From NCBI RefSeq assembly GCF_003148845.1, contig NZ_QGHA01000001.1, positions 868,001 to 932,000 on the forward strand: DNA of 64,000 nt, in the 5' to 3' direction. A program made the translations under genes and the position numbers. Source of the stretch: Mucilaginibacter oryzae. Lineage in GTDB: Bacteria; Bacteroidota; Bacteroidia; Sphingobacteriales; Sphingobacteriaceae. Every line of letters starts with the position of its first letter. Within the stretch, counting starts at the first letter, position 1. Shown here piece after piece: positions 6,623 to 14,974 of the stretch. The notes beneath the pieces are model-generated. The model worked only from the letters and a program-made list of their open reading frames with translations. It ran no database searches and was not told the origin of the DNA.

Positions 6623-7582
6623 ATGACACAAACAGACGATATTATTGACGAAGGTGCCGAACATAAAACCTGGAAAGGTAAACTTTGGGGCGTTGTAAAA
6701 GTAATCCTGATCATTGTAGTAACGGGCGGCCTCCTTTACTGGGTTTTTAGTAAAGTGCCTTTTGCTAAAATAAAATACCGCCTCGCCAATGCCGACAGGG
6801 CCTGGTTAACCGCCGCGATAGCCTGCTACATAGGCTCGATGTTTTTTTCATCATGGCGTTTATTAAGTTATTTTAAATCGATTGGCCTGCGGCTCGACTG
6901 GCGCTTTAACCTTCGCCTCTATTTTCTGGGGTTGTGCTATAATGTTTTATTGCCGGGCGGTATCGGCGGCGATGGTTACAAAATATACCTGTTGCATAAG
7001 CGCTACGGTTTACCTACCAAAAAAGTATTCTGGGCTATATTGTTTGACAGGTTGAGCGGCTTTTGGGCTATCGGCGCTATTGTGGTGGGGCTAATTATTT
7101 TAATACCCAATTTTCCATACCACCTGGCATGGCCGTTAAGCATAGTATCGGTTGGCACGGTGATTTATTATTTTGTAGCCCGTAAGTTTTTTAAAGATTA
7201 TACCCACAACTTTGTTCAGGCACATTTAAAAGCCATAGGAGTGCAAAGCATGCAACTGCTTTGTATTGTTTGTTTACTGCTTGCGCAGGATTTTAACGGC
7301 AAATTTGCTCCTTACCTGCTGTCGTTCCTTTTCTCTTCCTTAGCGGCAATTATTCCGTTTAGTTTGGGCGGCGGCGGCATCCGCGATGCCCTTTTTCTTA
7401 CACTTGCACGCCAGTTTAACCTGGCCGAAGATATGGCGGTTTACCTGAGCTTTGGGTTTTACCTCATCTCTATTATTGTGGCTTTATTCGGTGTATACTA
7501 TGTACTTGCCCCTAAGCGCCTGGATGCGGGCATCAAAAAAGGCGAAGAACCAAAGTTGGAAAACCATCCGATAGAAGAATAA
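6623..7582 (+). CDS. YbhN / lysylphosphatidylglycerol-synthase-type membrane protein
   Basis: The 319-residue inner-membrane protein has about seven to eight hydrophobic segments. It shows the UPF0104/LPG_synthase_TM signatures: YNVLLPGGIGGDGYKIYLLH (about residues 111-130) and IIPFSLGGGGIRDALF (about 248-263). It lacks the cytosolic aminoacyl-transferase domain of true MprF, so it is probably a flippase-like or lipid-handling protein, not a lysyltransferase. The charged N-terminus and C-terminus are both cytoplasmic by the positive-inside rule. It appears monocistronic with a promoter immediately before the ATG. Confidence 0.85.
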   Translation: MTQTDDIIDEGAEHKTWKGKLWGVVKVILIIVVTGGLLYWVFSKVPFAKIKYRLANADRAWLTAAIACYIGSMFFSSWRLLSYFKSIGLRLDWRFNLRLYFLGLCYNVLLPGGIGGDGYKIYLLHKRYGLPTKKVFWAILFDRLSGFWAIGAIVVGLIILIPNFPYHLAWPLSIVSVGTVIYYFVARKFFKDYTHNFVQAHLKAIGVQSMQLLCIVCLLLAQDFNGKFAPYLLSFLFSSLAAIIPFSLGGGGIRDALFLTLARQFNLAEDMAVYLSFGFYLISIIVALFGVYYVLAPKRLDAGIKKGEEPKLENHPIEE

Positions 7583-7684
7583 TATTCGCCTAAAAAGCTT
7601 ATTTCAGAATAATGATCTGAAACTTGCTTTGATGACAACCATCTGCTAAACTTGGCGTTATTATAGCATAAACCGCCAACAGCA

Positions 7685-9463
7685 ATGAGCCATTTTAATG
7701 ATTTTAATAATCCGCAGGTTGCGGCTTTGCCCGGTTATTTAAAGCAATTTATAGTCGACCAGCATTACGAACACTACACCCCTATCGATCATGCGGTATG
7801 GCGCTATGTGATGCGCCAAAACTATAGTTACCTGAAAGATGTAGCCTACTACCCATACATTCCCGGTTTGCAAAAAGCAGGCTTAACCATTGAACATATC
7901 CCTGATTTGCAGGAAATGAATGATGCCCTGGGCAAAATTGGCTGGGGGGCCGTTACGGTTGACGGCTTTATTCCGCCCGCTGCCTTTATGGAATACCAGG
8001 CTTACCGGGTGCTGGTTATTGCTGCAGATATCCGCCAGTTAAAGCATATCGAATACACCCCGGCTCCCGACATTATTCACGAATCGGCAGGACATGCGCC
8101 AATTATTGCGGATAAGGATTACCATGAGTATTTGAGCTATTTTGGGTCGATAGGCGCTAAAGCTATGTTTTCGGCACAGGATTTTGAACTGTATGAGGCT
8201 ATCCGCGCATTATCTATATTGAAAGAAATGCCCGATGCCGATGAGGAGGCGATAATCAAAGCTGAAGCTTATGTTGAATATTGCCAGAACAACATGGGCC
8301 AACCATCAGAAATGGCCCTGTTAAGCCGCCTGCACTGGTGGACGGTAGAATATGGATTGATCGGCACCCTTGAGCAGCCCAAAATTTACGGGGCCGGACT
8401 GCTTTCATCTATCGGTGAAAGTTCAACCTGCATGCAAAAGGATGTAGAAAAACTTTGGTATACTATTGATGCCGTTAAATACCCGTACGATATTACGAAG
8501 CCCCAGCCACACCTGTTTGTAACGCCCGATTTCCAAAACCTGATTGATGTATTGGAGCAATTTGCAAATACGATGGCTTTCCGCAGGGGCGGCGCTTCGG
8601 GGTTGCAAAAAGCTGCCGACAGTAAAAATACCTGCACCGCAGTTTACAGTTCCGGATTACAGGTATCGGGCACTTTTACCGGTTTTGCGACTGATTTAGA
8701 GGGTGGGCCATACTTTATTAAAACTACCGGACCAACAGCGTTGGCCTTTGGCAATAAACAGCTAAAAGGGCACGGTAAAAGTTATCATAAAGATGGTTTC
8801 AGTTCGCCGGTAGGTAAACTCGGGGGTTTTACCAAAGCACTGGAAGATTTTTCGGGTGATGACTTGAAAGAGGCAGGTTTAGAAAAAGGCAAAATAACCC
8901 AACTGCGGTTTGAAAGCGGCATCAGCTTAACGGGAAGAGTAGTAAATATAATGGTTGAAGGCAATAAGATCATCCTGATCACTTTTGACGATGCAACCCT
9001 TACCGATAAAGATGGTTCCGTACTGTTTGACCCGGCCTGGGGAGTTTATGATATGGCTGTTGGCGCAGAGATCACCTCTGTATTTTGCGGCGCGGCCGAT
9101 AAAGAATTATTTGATGAACTAATTTACAAATCGAAAACAGAAACCCATCACCCCGTTTACGATCAAAAAACCAAAGAGCTTCACAAGCTTTACCAACAGG
9201 TGCGCGATTGCCGCATCAATCGCGGCCCCTATGGCTTCCTGGGCAATGTATGGCACCAATTACAAAACAACCATCATGACGACTGGCTTTGCGCATTGGA
9301 GATCCTGGAAATACTTGTTCACGAAAACATCGAACCAACAATGGCAGATGAGATCCGCGCTTTCCTCGAACAGAAAACTGTGAACGAGCCGGAGTATAAA
9401 AAACTGATCAATGATGGTTTTTACCTGATCAGGCATCCGGTTGAGCAAAAATTGGTAGTTTAG
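7685..9463 (+). CDS. phhA: Phenylalanine 4-monooxygenase with long C-terminal extension
   Basis: Residues about 1-290 form an aromatic amino-acid hydroxylase domain that turns phenylalanine into tyrosine with O2 and a pterin. The iron ligands are clear: His132 and His137 in HESAGHAP, and Glu222 in HWWTVEYGLIG. Typical bacterial enzymes are about 250-300 residues. This one has 592, with a roughly 300-residue C-terminal part containing beta-rich segments (SGLQVSGTFTGF, GISLTGRVVNIMVEGN) that I cannot assign. Long forms of this kind are common in Bacteroidetes. A FAH-family hydrolase and a flavin reductase 10 kb away would fit tyrosine breakdown, but they are not in the same operon. Confidence 0.9.
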   Translation: MSHFNDFNNPQVAALPGYLKQFIVDQHYEHYTPIDHAVWRYVMRQNYSYLKDVAYYPYIPGLQKAGLTIEHIPDLQEMNDALGKIGWGAVTVDGFIPPAAFMEYQAYRVLVIAADIRQLKHIEYTPAPDIIHESAGHAPIIADKDYHEYLSYFGSIGAKAMFSAQDFELYEAIRALSILKEMPDADEEAIIKAEAYVEYCQNNMGQPSEMALLSRLHWWTVEYGLIGTLEQPKIYGAGLLSSIGESSTCMQKDVEKLWYTIDAVKYPYDITKPQPHLFVTPDFQNLIDVLEQFANTMAFRRGGASGLQKAADSKNTCTAVYSSGLQVSGTFTGFATDLEGGPYFIKTTGPTALAFGNKQLKGHGKSYHKDGFSSPVGKLGGFTKALEDFSGDDLKEAGLEKGKITQLRFESGISLTGRVVNIMVEGNKIILITFDDATLTDKDGSVLFDPAWGVYDMAVGAEITSVFCGAADKELFDELIYKSKTETHHPVYDQKTKELHKLYQQVRDCRINRGPYGFLGNVWHQLQNNHHDDWLCALEILEILVHENIEPTMADEIRAFLEQKTVNEPEYKKLINDGFYLIRHPVEQKLVV

Positions 9464-9477
9464 CAATTCAAACACCT

Positions 9478-9572
9478 CGTCATTGCGGAGGAACGAAGCA
9501 ATCCCCGATTAGCAGAGTAGCTATACAAGTCTCCCTGTAAAGTTCGCGATTGCTTCGTTCCTCGCAATGACG
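9478..9572. repeat. Dispersed palindromic repeat, family R3
   Basis: Arms of the type CGTCATTGCGAGGAACGAAG and its complement (9478-9503 and 9548-9572) surround a 44-base centre. A second copy is at 20715-20808. Similar CATTGCGAGG...CTCGCAATG palindromes are widespread in bacterial intergenic DNA. Confidence 0.8.
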
Positions 9573-9602
9573 TGTGGTAATAAAATCCATTAACACAATC
9601 AT

Positions 9603-9628
9603 TCCCCCTTTAGGGGGTTAGGGGGCTT
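9603..9628. repeat. Dispersed repeat, family R1, touching a start codon
   Basis: CCCCCTTTAGGGGGTTAGGG followed by GGCTT runs directly into the ATG of the SDR gene at 9629. It is the reverse complement of the copies at 62-88 and 53672-53699. Confidence 0.7.
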
Positions 9629-10333
9629 ATGAACATCATAATAACAGGCGCCAGCAGCGGCGTAGGTTTTGAAGCTGTAATTGAACTGATCCTATCGGGC
9701 AACCATAAAGTGATAGCCCTCGCCCGTTCGCAGGATAAACTGGAACGTTTGTTGGAAATTGCCCATGGCCTAAACCCCGATTGCCGGTTGTTTGCCCTTA
9801 AGTTTGATATTGTTCACGATGATTATGAAGGTCTGCAGCAGTTTATAACCGCCCAATTTGATAACCGGGTTGATATCCTGATCAACAACGCGGGCGTACT
9901 TATCAATAAGCCGTTTACACAACTTACCGAATCGGATTTTGTAGAAATGCTGCAGAGTAATTTCATCGGTCATGTGAGGGCCATTCAATCGCTACTTCCG
10001 CTAATGCCCTCGGGTTCCCACATTTTGAATATAGGCAGTATGGGCGGATTTCAGGGCAGCGCCAAATTTCCGGGGCTTGTGGCCTATTCGGCCAGCAAAT
10101 CGGCATTACATACTTTAACAGAATGCCTGGCGCAGGAATTGGCAGAACAAAATATCAAAGTAAACTGCCTCGCCTTAGGTTCGGCACAAACCGAAATGCT
10201 GGAGCAGGCTTTTCCGGGCTATGAATCGCCTGTGATGGCTTTTGAGATGGGTAAATACATTGCTGATTTTGCCTTAACAGGCAGCAAATTCTTTAACGGA
10301 AAAATAATACCCGTAGCGGCTACAACACCGTAA
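9629..10333 (+). CDS. Short-chain dehydrogenase/reductase
   Basis: The 234-residue protein is a classical SDR. It has the nucleotide-binding GASSGVGFE (residues 7-15), NNAGV, and the catalytic YSASK with Ser upstream (LNIGSMGGFQGS). The substrate cannot be told from sequence. NAD(H) versus NADP(H) preference is also open, although ALARSQDK after the second strand carries an Arg typical of NADPH use. The ATG follows an R1 repeat with no gap, so the translation signal lies inside the repeat. Confidence 0.9.
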   Translation: MNIIITGASSGVGFEAVIELILSGNHKVIALARSQDKLERLLEIAHGLNPDCRLFALKFDIVHDDYEGLQQFITAQFDNRVDILINNAGVLINKPFTQLTESDFVEMLQSNFIGHVRAIQSLLPLMPSGSHILNIGSMGGFQGSAKFPGLVAYSASKSALHTLTECLAQELAEQNIKVNCLALGSAQTEMLEQAFPGYESPVMAFEMGKYIADFALTGSKFFNGKIIPVAATTP

Positions 10334-10400
10334 AATATTTGCGTATTATCATAAACATATTTATAACTTAGTTATTATAAATATGTTAAGGTAACAGTGC

Positions 10401-10710
10401 ATGGATAACCAGATCATATCACTATTTGCAAAGTCCAAAGATGTTTTCTTTGTAATGGATATGAATAATGTGGTGCTCCATACCAACGGCGCCTTCCGCG
10501 AAACCTTTAACTACACCGAGCAAGATCTTACCGGTTTAAATATCATCGATTTGCCACCCTGCTGATAAAGAACGTAATGAAGAAAACCTCATCACCCACC
10601 TTGATACCACTTCGCAGGAATTGGATGATGTGATACATTCTATAGTGGAGCGCACGGTTATATTAAGGCCAGTGGTACGGATGATTAAATCAGCCCTCCA
10701 GATTTTATGA
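10401..10710 (+). pseudogene. Truncated, frameshifted PAS-domain signalling gene
   Basis: The first frame (10401-10565) encodes a PAS-domain start (SKDVFFVMDMNNVVLHTNG and FNYTEQDLTGLNIIDL). A frameshift near 10555 moves the continuation HPADKERNEENLITHL into the next frame, which ends at 10710. The HPxDK motif is typical of PAS sensor kinases. No kinase or output domain follows. I judge it a remnant. Confidence 0.6.
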
Positions 10711-11234
10711 ATTTTATAACGAAAGAAAATCTGCAGCAACTCCTGGAGAAAACAAGTAATGCGCTACTTTCCATGGCACGGGATCATTGCTGGAATAAAA
10801 TATCAGATAACAGTTTATATATAATTTCGGAAGACAGCGATACCGAGTTAAATTCGTTTGCGCGAAATAAGATCAGGAAATTAGTAAACGACAAAAAAAC
10901 ACCACAGCAATTATCGGCTTTAATGCCAAGACTAAATGATGTATATTCCGACACCTATGAGTTTAATCTTTACATTTACAAAGCCAAACGGGACAAAACA
11001 ATAATTGAAATCACCTACCGTATTAAACGCTATTATGGTTACGATGCAGAATATAAGGAAATGATAAAAAACAGCCCTCCCTTACTCCATTGTAAAGTAC
11101 CCATACCCTATTACGCACATATAATGCAAGGCAAGAATAAGCAATTCAATATCAATTGGGAGCTCTATCCTATCGACCATGTGTTAAGGCTGTTTTGGCA
11201 TAGATTGAAATACAAATTTCATCGTTTTTTTTAA
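10707..11234 (+). CDS. Hypothetical protein, 175 residues
   Basis: I do not recognise this protein. It has no signal peptide and no clear membrane segment. It is rich in Lys, Tyr and Asp, with a basic C-terminal end (FWHRLKYKFHRFF). The central part (TYEFNLYIYKAKRDKTIIEI and TYRIKRYYGYD) looks beta-stranded. Its ATG overlaps the TGA of the preceding PAS remnant (ATGA), so it was probably translationally coupled to that gene before the frameshift. The codon pattern looks like a genuine gene. Confidence 0.55.
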   Translation: MNFITKENLQQLLEKTSNALLSMARDHCWNKISDNSLYIISEDSDTELNSFARNKIRKLVNDKKTPQQLSALMPRLNDVYSDTYEFNLYIYKAKRDKTIIEITYRIKRYYGYDAEYKEMIKNSPPLLHCKVPIPYYAHIMQGKNKQFNINWELYPIDHVLRLFWHRLKYKFHRFF

Positions 11235-11544
11235 CAAGCAATATATTCCGGGAAGTTAGTTACACATTATTTTTCTACATTATAATATTTTACCAACGCT
11301 AAAACTTATGCCGTCAAATCGCATGGCGTATACTTCAGGATCCTCTGTGAGAGCCCCAGAGGGGATGATTTCTTCCTCGCCCTTTCCTGCCTCCTGTATC
11401 TCATATTCCTGCCTCTCATCCCCTCCCCTCCTCTTTCACCGCCTTTATCCCCCACTTTACCGACATCTCCCCCAACATCGCCAACTATTGATTGACCGCC
11501 CTGTCCTGTTGCTGTAGTTTTGGGTAACATTAAAACTTAAAACA
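11235..11544. other. Intergenic region with pyrimidine-rich tract
   Basis: Between 11376 and 11480 the + strand is dominated by C and T runs (CTCCCCTCCTCTTTCACCGC). Open frames here are by-products of this skew. The promoter of the next gene lies at its right end. I see no gene. Confidence 0.5.
11492..11522 (+). promoter_or_regulatory. Promoter for the DUF5668 gene
   Basis: A TTG at 11492-11494 and TAGTTTTG at 11515-11522 are separated by 20 bases, matching the Bacteroidetes -33/-7 arrangement. The start codon is 22 bases downstream. Confidence 0.6.
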
Positions 11545-11955
11545 ATGAACAACGATATAGCAACCCCTCAGGTAAATAACAAAAATGGCAAGGTCATGTT
11601 AGGGGTAATTTTATTAGCAGCAGGTGCTTTGTTACTGGTAGATCAGCTTGATGCTTTTCTTATTCCGGATTGGTTGTTCAGCTGGCCGATGTGGTTTATA
11701 GCCTGGGGTGCCATAATGGGCGCCAAACATAACTTCCGGAAACCATCATGGATTTTTATGATCCTGATAGGCATCATCTTTTTAATAAACGACAATGTTC
11801 ATAATGCCGACAATATCACCTGGCCCATCGGTCTGATCGTGTTGGGTGCGTGGATAGCCCTGCGCCCCGCCAAACAAGCCGACCGCGATTTTTGGGAAAA
11901 GAACGAAAAAGCTAAACAGCATTTTGGCTTTGAAGAACCTAAAACCGAAGCATAA
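11545..11955 (+). CDS. DUF5668 (LiaF transmembrane-like) protein
   Basis: The 136-residue protein has four hydrophobic segments: GVILLAAGALLLVDQ, WPMWFIAWGAIMG, WIFMILIGIIFLI and WPIGLIVLGAWIAL. A short charged C-terminus follows. It matches the N-terminal membrane half of the gene at 13728 (both begin MNNDI and share GAKHN and the same segment order), so the two are paralogues. LiaF-type membrane domains work in cell-envelope stress signalling. This copy lacks the C-terminal beta domain. A terminator follows. Confidence 0.82.
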   Translation: MNNDIATPQVNNKNGKVMLGVILLAAGALLLVDQLDAFLIPDWLFSWPMWFIAWGAIMGAKHNFRKPSWIFMILIGIIFLINDNVHNADNITWPIGLIVLGAWIALRPAKQADRDFWEKNEKAKQHFGFEEPKTEA

Positions 11956-11985
11956 GCTCAACCAACCATCATATATATTGAAAAA

Positions 11986-12018
11986 CCGGGGCATTTTTAA
12001 AAAGCCCCGTTTTTTTTT
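11986..12018 (+). terminator. Rho-independent terminator
   Basis: CGGGGC and GCCCCG pair around an A/T loop and are followed by nine T residues. Confidence 0.9.
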
Positions 12019-12037
12019 GCCTGATTACTAAATTTAT

Positions 12038-12259
12038 CAGGTGTTCAATTTTTAAAAGTGTAAACAACTTCACATTATTTCAAAAAATCAAGTAACTAAT
12101 AATCAATGAGTTAAATTTTAACAATTTCACTCTAAACAGCATCTTGAACACATATACATTGATAATCAACAGATTATAATTCAAGGTACAAAAAAGTTGA
12201 ACACCCGTTTTTTAAAAATTGAACACCTGCTTTTTTAATAGCTAAACACCCTGTTTTTA
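12038..12259. repeat. Short TTGAACACC repeats in an AT-rich gap
   Basis: Three direct copies of TTGAACACC/TAAACACC followed by a T tract lie at 12197-12259. A fourth, inverted copy (CAGGTGTTCAATTTTT) is at 12038-12053. Each copy has the form AATTGAACACCTGCTTTTTT. The rest of 12019-12304 is AT-rich, with no gene that I can see. Confidence 0.55.
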
Positions 12260-12304
12260 GTTCTATCATATTTCGGTAACCCAATTTATCACCTTGAACC
12301 ATCG

Positions 12305-13507
12305 TTACCGGCTAACAAAAAACCACTGCATTTTTAAAAGTCCAGGTTTTAAATTTACCTGCACAGTATCGCCAACTTTAACCTCGTTGTAAAGCGATTT
12401 ATTAACCTCAACTTCTTCACTTTCGGCAGGCCCCCATTTGCTTAGGGTTAAGTTATACGAGGTATGTTTACCTGTTGATACCCTTTGATCAAGCACCCGG
12501 GCAGTGTAAGTTTTCGGCACGCCATAATCAAAATCACAATTAACCAGTACCGGCGCGGTAAAACCATATAACAAAACAAACAGCAACGCGCTAAGCCAGG
12601 TAGTTTTATTATTGCGTGCTTTTTCACGCGCGCTCAGCATTATAGCGGCAAAAATGGCGCTCAAAACAACTATCACAGTTGCCGCTGGCAAAAGTACATC
12701 AGTTAAGTGCATCAGCTTAAAATCAATAAAAACCCGTGCTAAAAGCGCGAAAGGCGGCAGAACGAGGGCCGTATTTAATGATGGGTATACAGCCTCTTTC
12801 TTTTTATCATTGGCGTTTAAAGTAACCACATCCCTTTTTAAATAAAATACAAATAATACCACCAATGGCCATATCAGGCCGGTTAAAATAACGTAATCGT
12901 AAGGCTGGGGATAGGCAAACATCCAGATACATATCGCTACGCCGACATAATTAAAATACGAGCAAAACTTTTTTAAACGCTTCAGCTCGGCCAGGCGCTC
13001 TTCACCGGTATAGCCATAGCTATCGTCATTTTGCACCTCTTCAATAGCCATTTGCTCCTGTTGGGCGTTAAGATCGGTGCAATAAAGGTTAAGCCAGGTT
13101 AATATTTCCCGGTAATCAGCATAATAAGTATAGTCGCCCAGGTGTATTCTTTTTTTCGATTTATCTATCGGGTCTATAAATAAAACATTGCGCTCCATAC
13201 GGTAACCTTTAATATCACCAAGCAGCAGCTCCTTACTTCTGAAATAAGTAACGATTTTTATACCATCGCCCGAAATAATAATCCTGCCTACTTTTAGCTC
13301 GAGGTAAAGGTAAACGCCAAGCAACACCAGGCCCACGCCTAATAATGCCAGCCACAAGGTTTTATCGGTAATGGCCGCGTAAATGGAGTATGCGCCGCCA
13401 ATAACCATGGCTGCTATCACGATGTAGAAAAATATTTTCCAACCGGTATGTAAGGTGTATTCCTTTTCAAACATCATGCCCCTGGCCGGGCCAAATTCCT
13501 GGTTCAT
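12305..13507 (-). CDS. Membrane protein with PH-like domain, unknown function
   Basis: The 400-residue protein has two N-terminal membrane helices (about residues 26-45 and 51-70). A soluble segment follows (about 70-150, KVGRIIISGDGIKIVTYFRS) that resembles a bacterial PH-like domain. Then come four more helices at about 187-225 and 246-315, and a C-terminal beta-rich tail with a DUF3592-like pattern (YTARVLDQR, YNLTLSKWGPAESEEVEV). The function is unknown. It is transcribed alone on the minus strand, divergent from the LiaF-like operon 220 bases away. Confidence 0.6.
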   Translation of the reverse strand: MNQEFGPARGMMFEKEYTLHTGWKIFFYIVIAAMVIGGAYSIYAAITDKTLWLALLGVGLVLLGVYLYLELKVGRIIISGDGIKIVTYFRSKELLLGDIKGYRMERNVLFIDPIDKSKKRIHLGDYTYYADYREILTWLNLYCTDLNAQQEQMAIEEVQNDDSYGYTGEERLAELKRLKKFCSYFNYVGVAICIWMFAYPQPYDYVILTGLIWPLVVLFVFYLKRDVVTLNANDKKKEAVYPSLNTALVLPPFALLARVFIDFKLMHLTDVLLPAATVIVVLSAIFAAIMLSAREKARNNKTTWLSALLFVLLYGFTAPVLVNCDFDYGVPKTYTARVLDQRVSTGKHTSYNLTLSKWGPAESEEVEVNKSLYNEVKVGDTVQVNLKPGLLKMQWFFVSR

Positions 13508-13666
13508 TTTTTATATGATAAAGTTTAAGTACGTGGTTGTTTTACGATAAAAACCGTTGCAACTTACAAAATTTTATTTTTGCCGCATGTTAAATAATCC
13601 ATCACAACTTTTTCACCGCTAAAATATCCCCACTCACCGAGAACTTGAAATATATCGCCAGTTTTT

Positions 13667-13699
13667 GTTTGGCTCAACTATAATGTTACCTTAGTTTTG
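13667..13699 (+). promoter_or_regulatory. Promoter of the LiaF-like/LytSR operon
   Basis: TTTG at 13667-13670 and TAGTTTTG at 13692-13699 are 21 bases apart, a good fit to Bacteroidetes -33 and -7 elements. The ATG lies 28 bases downstream. Confidence 0.65.
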
Positions 13700-13727
13700 G
13701 ATATGATTTCAATTTGCAGATAATACA

Positions 13728-14582
13728 ATGAACAACGATATAGAACATAAAGACCCTAACAAACGCAAAACCGTTGCAGGGATCATTTTACTTGCCGTAG
13801 GCGGCTTTTTGCTGCTGCAGCAATTCCGCATATTTTTCATACCCGATGGTCTTAAACTGTGGCCGGTATGGCTTCTTTTCTGGGGTTGGTATGTAGGTGC
13901 CAAACACAATTACAAAAAATCATCATGGATGTTACTGGTAGGCCTTGGCGTAGTGTTCCTGATAACCGAAAACATTCATGATTCGGGCAGGATCGTTGGT
14001 CCGCTGGCGGTGATTGGTTTTGGCATGTGGCTGATATTGAGGCGCAACAAACACTTTGATCCGCAAAACTGGAAAAACGAATTTAAAACAAACGATTGGG
14101 ATAAATGGGGCAAAAAACAACCCTTCCAGTTTGACAAAAACGAGCCGGTAGTTGATTACACCGTAAAAGATGAAAACACCGATGTGCCCCCGGTTGATCC
14201 GTACACCCAAAAGCAGGACGACTTTAACTCCAAATACTCGGGCGATGATTATATCGATACCGTATCCATATTTGGCGGGGTTAACAAAGCCATCCTCTCT
14301 AAAAAATTCAGGGGCGGCGATATTGTAAACATTTTCGGTGGTGCCGAGCTCGATTTTACCCAGGCCGATATTAACGGCAGAGTAGTGATCGATATTACCC
14401 AGATTTTTGGCGGCACCAAAATAATTGTGCCATCAAACTGGCAGGTGGTATCAGATCTGGCGGCAGTTTTTGCCAGTGTAGACGATAAACGCATCCGCAG
14501 CACAGCCAGCGTAGGCAGCGAAAAGGTATTGGTACTTACAGGCGTATCCATATTTGCGGGGGTTGATATCCGCAGTTATTAA
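13728..14582 (+). CDS. LiaF-like envelope-stress membrane protein
   Basis: The 284-residue protein has an N-terminal four-helix membrane domain (DUF5668, residues about 12-105) and a hydrophilic linker. The C-terminal beta-solenoid-like domain of LiaF/DUF2154 type spans about 165-284, with repeated SIFGG...IFGGAELDF...QIFGGTKIIVP blocks. In Firmicutes LiaF inhibits the LiaSR two-component system until the cell wall is damaged. Here it heads an operon with a DUF4288 gene, a LytS-type kinase and a LytTR regulator, so a similar sensing role is a reasonable inference. Confidence 0.82.
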   Translation: MNNDIEHKDPNKRKTVAGIILLAVGGFLLLQQFRIFFIPDGLKLWPVWLLFWGWYVGAKHNYKKSSWMLLVGLGVVFLITENIHDSGRIVGPLAVIGFGMWLILRRNKHFDPQNWKNEFKTNDWDKWGKKQPFQFDKNEPVVDYTVKDENTDVPPVDPYTQKQDDFNSKYSGDDYIDTVSIFGGVNKAILSKKFRGGDIVNIFGGAELDFTQADINGRVVIDITQIFGGTKIIVPSNWQVVSDLAAVFASVDDKRIRSTASVGSEKVLVLTGVSIFAGVDIRSY

Positions 14583-14618
14583 TAAACTATTCAATACTAC
14601 CTATTAACAATAACCAAC

Positions 14619-14954
14619 ATGAACTGGTACGTAGCAAAATTAGTTTTCAGGGTGATAAGCGGCAATGGAGACCACCAGGCGCAGTTTGATGAGCAATTGC
14701 GCCTGATCAGCGCCGATAGTGAACTGGTAGCATACGAGAAAGCTAACCGAATTGGCCATGCCAACCAGGATAGCTTTAAAAACATCGAGAAACAAACGGT
14801 AAAATGGCAGTTTATTGATGTTGCCGAGCTTAACCTGCTACCCGAATTGAAGGACGGCACCGAGCTGTATTATCACATCCACGAAACGCCCGATGCCGAT
14901 CTTTATATTGCATGGGCACATCATAAATCGGCCTTGTTAGGCGTTAGGAACTAA
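14619..14954 (+). CDS. DUF4288 domain protein
   Basis: The 111-residue cytoplasmic protein matches DUF4288: an opening NWYVAKLVFRV, a YEKANRIGHANQ segment and a WQFIDVAELN segment. The function is unknown. It lies 36 bases after the LiaF-like gene and ends 20 bases before the kinase start, so it is almost certainly in the same operon. Confidence 0.8.
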   Translation: MNWYVAKLVFRVISGNGDHQAQFDEQLRLISADSELVAYEKANRIGHANQDSFKNIEKQTVKWQFIDVAELNLLPELKDGTELYYHIHETPDADLYIAWAHHKSALLGVRN

Positions 14955-14974
14955 ACCTTAAACATTTATCAGTT

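Noticed and set aside
11306..11530. Opposed frames in the pyrimidine-rich gap
   Set aside because: The C/T bias alone leaves both strands open, and the translations are low complexity with no family match.
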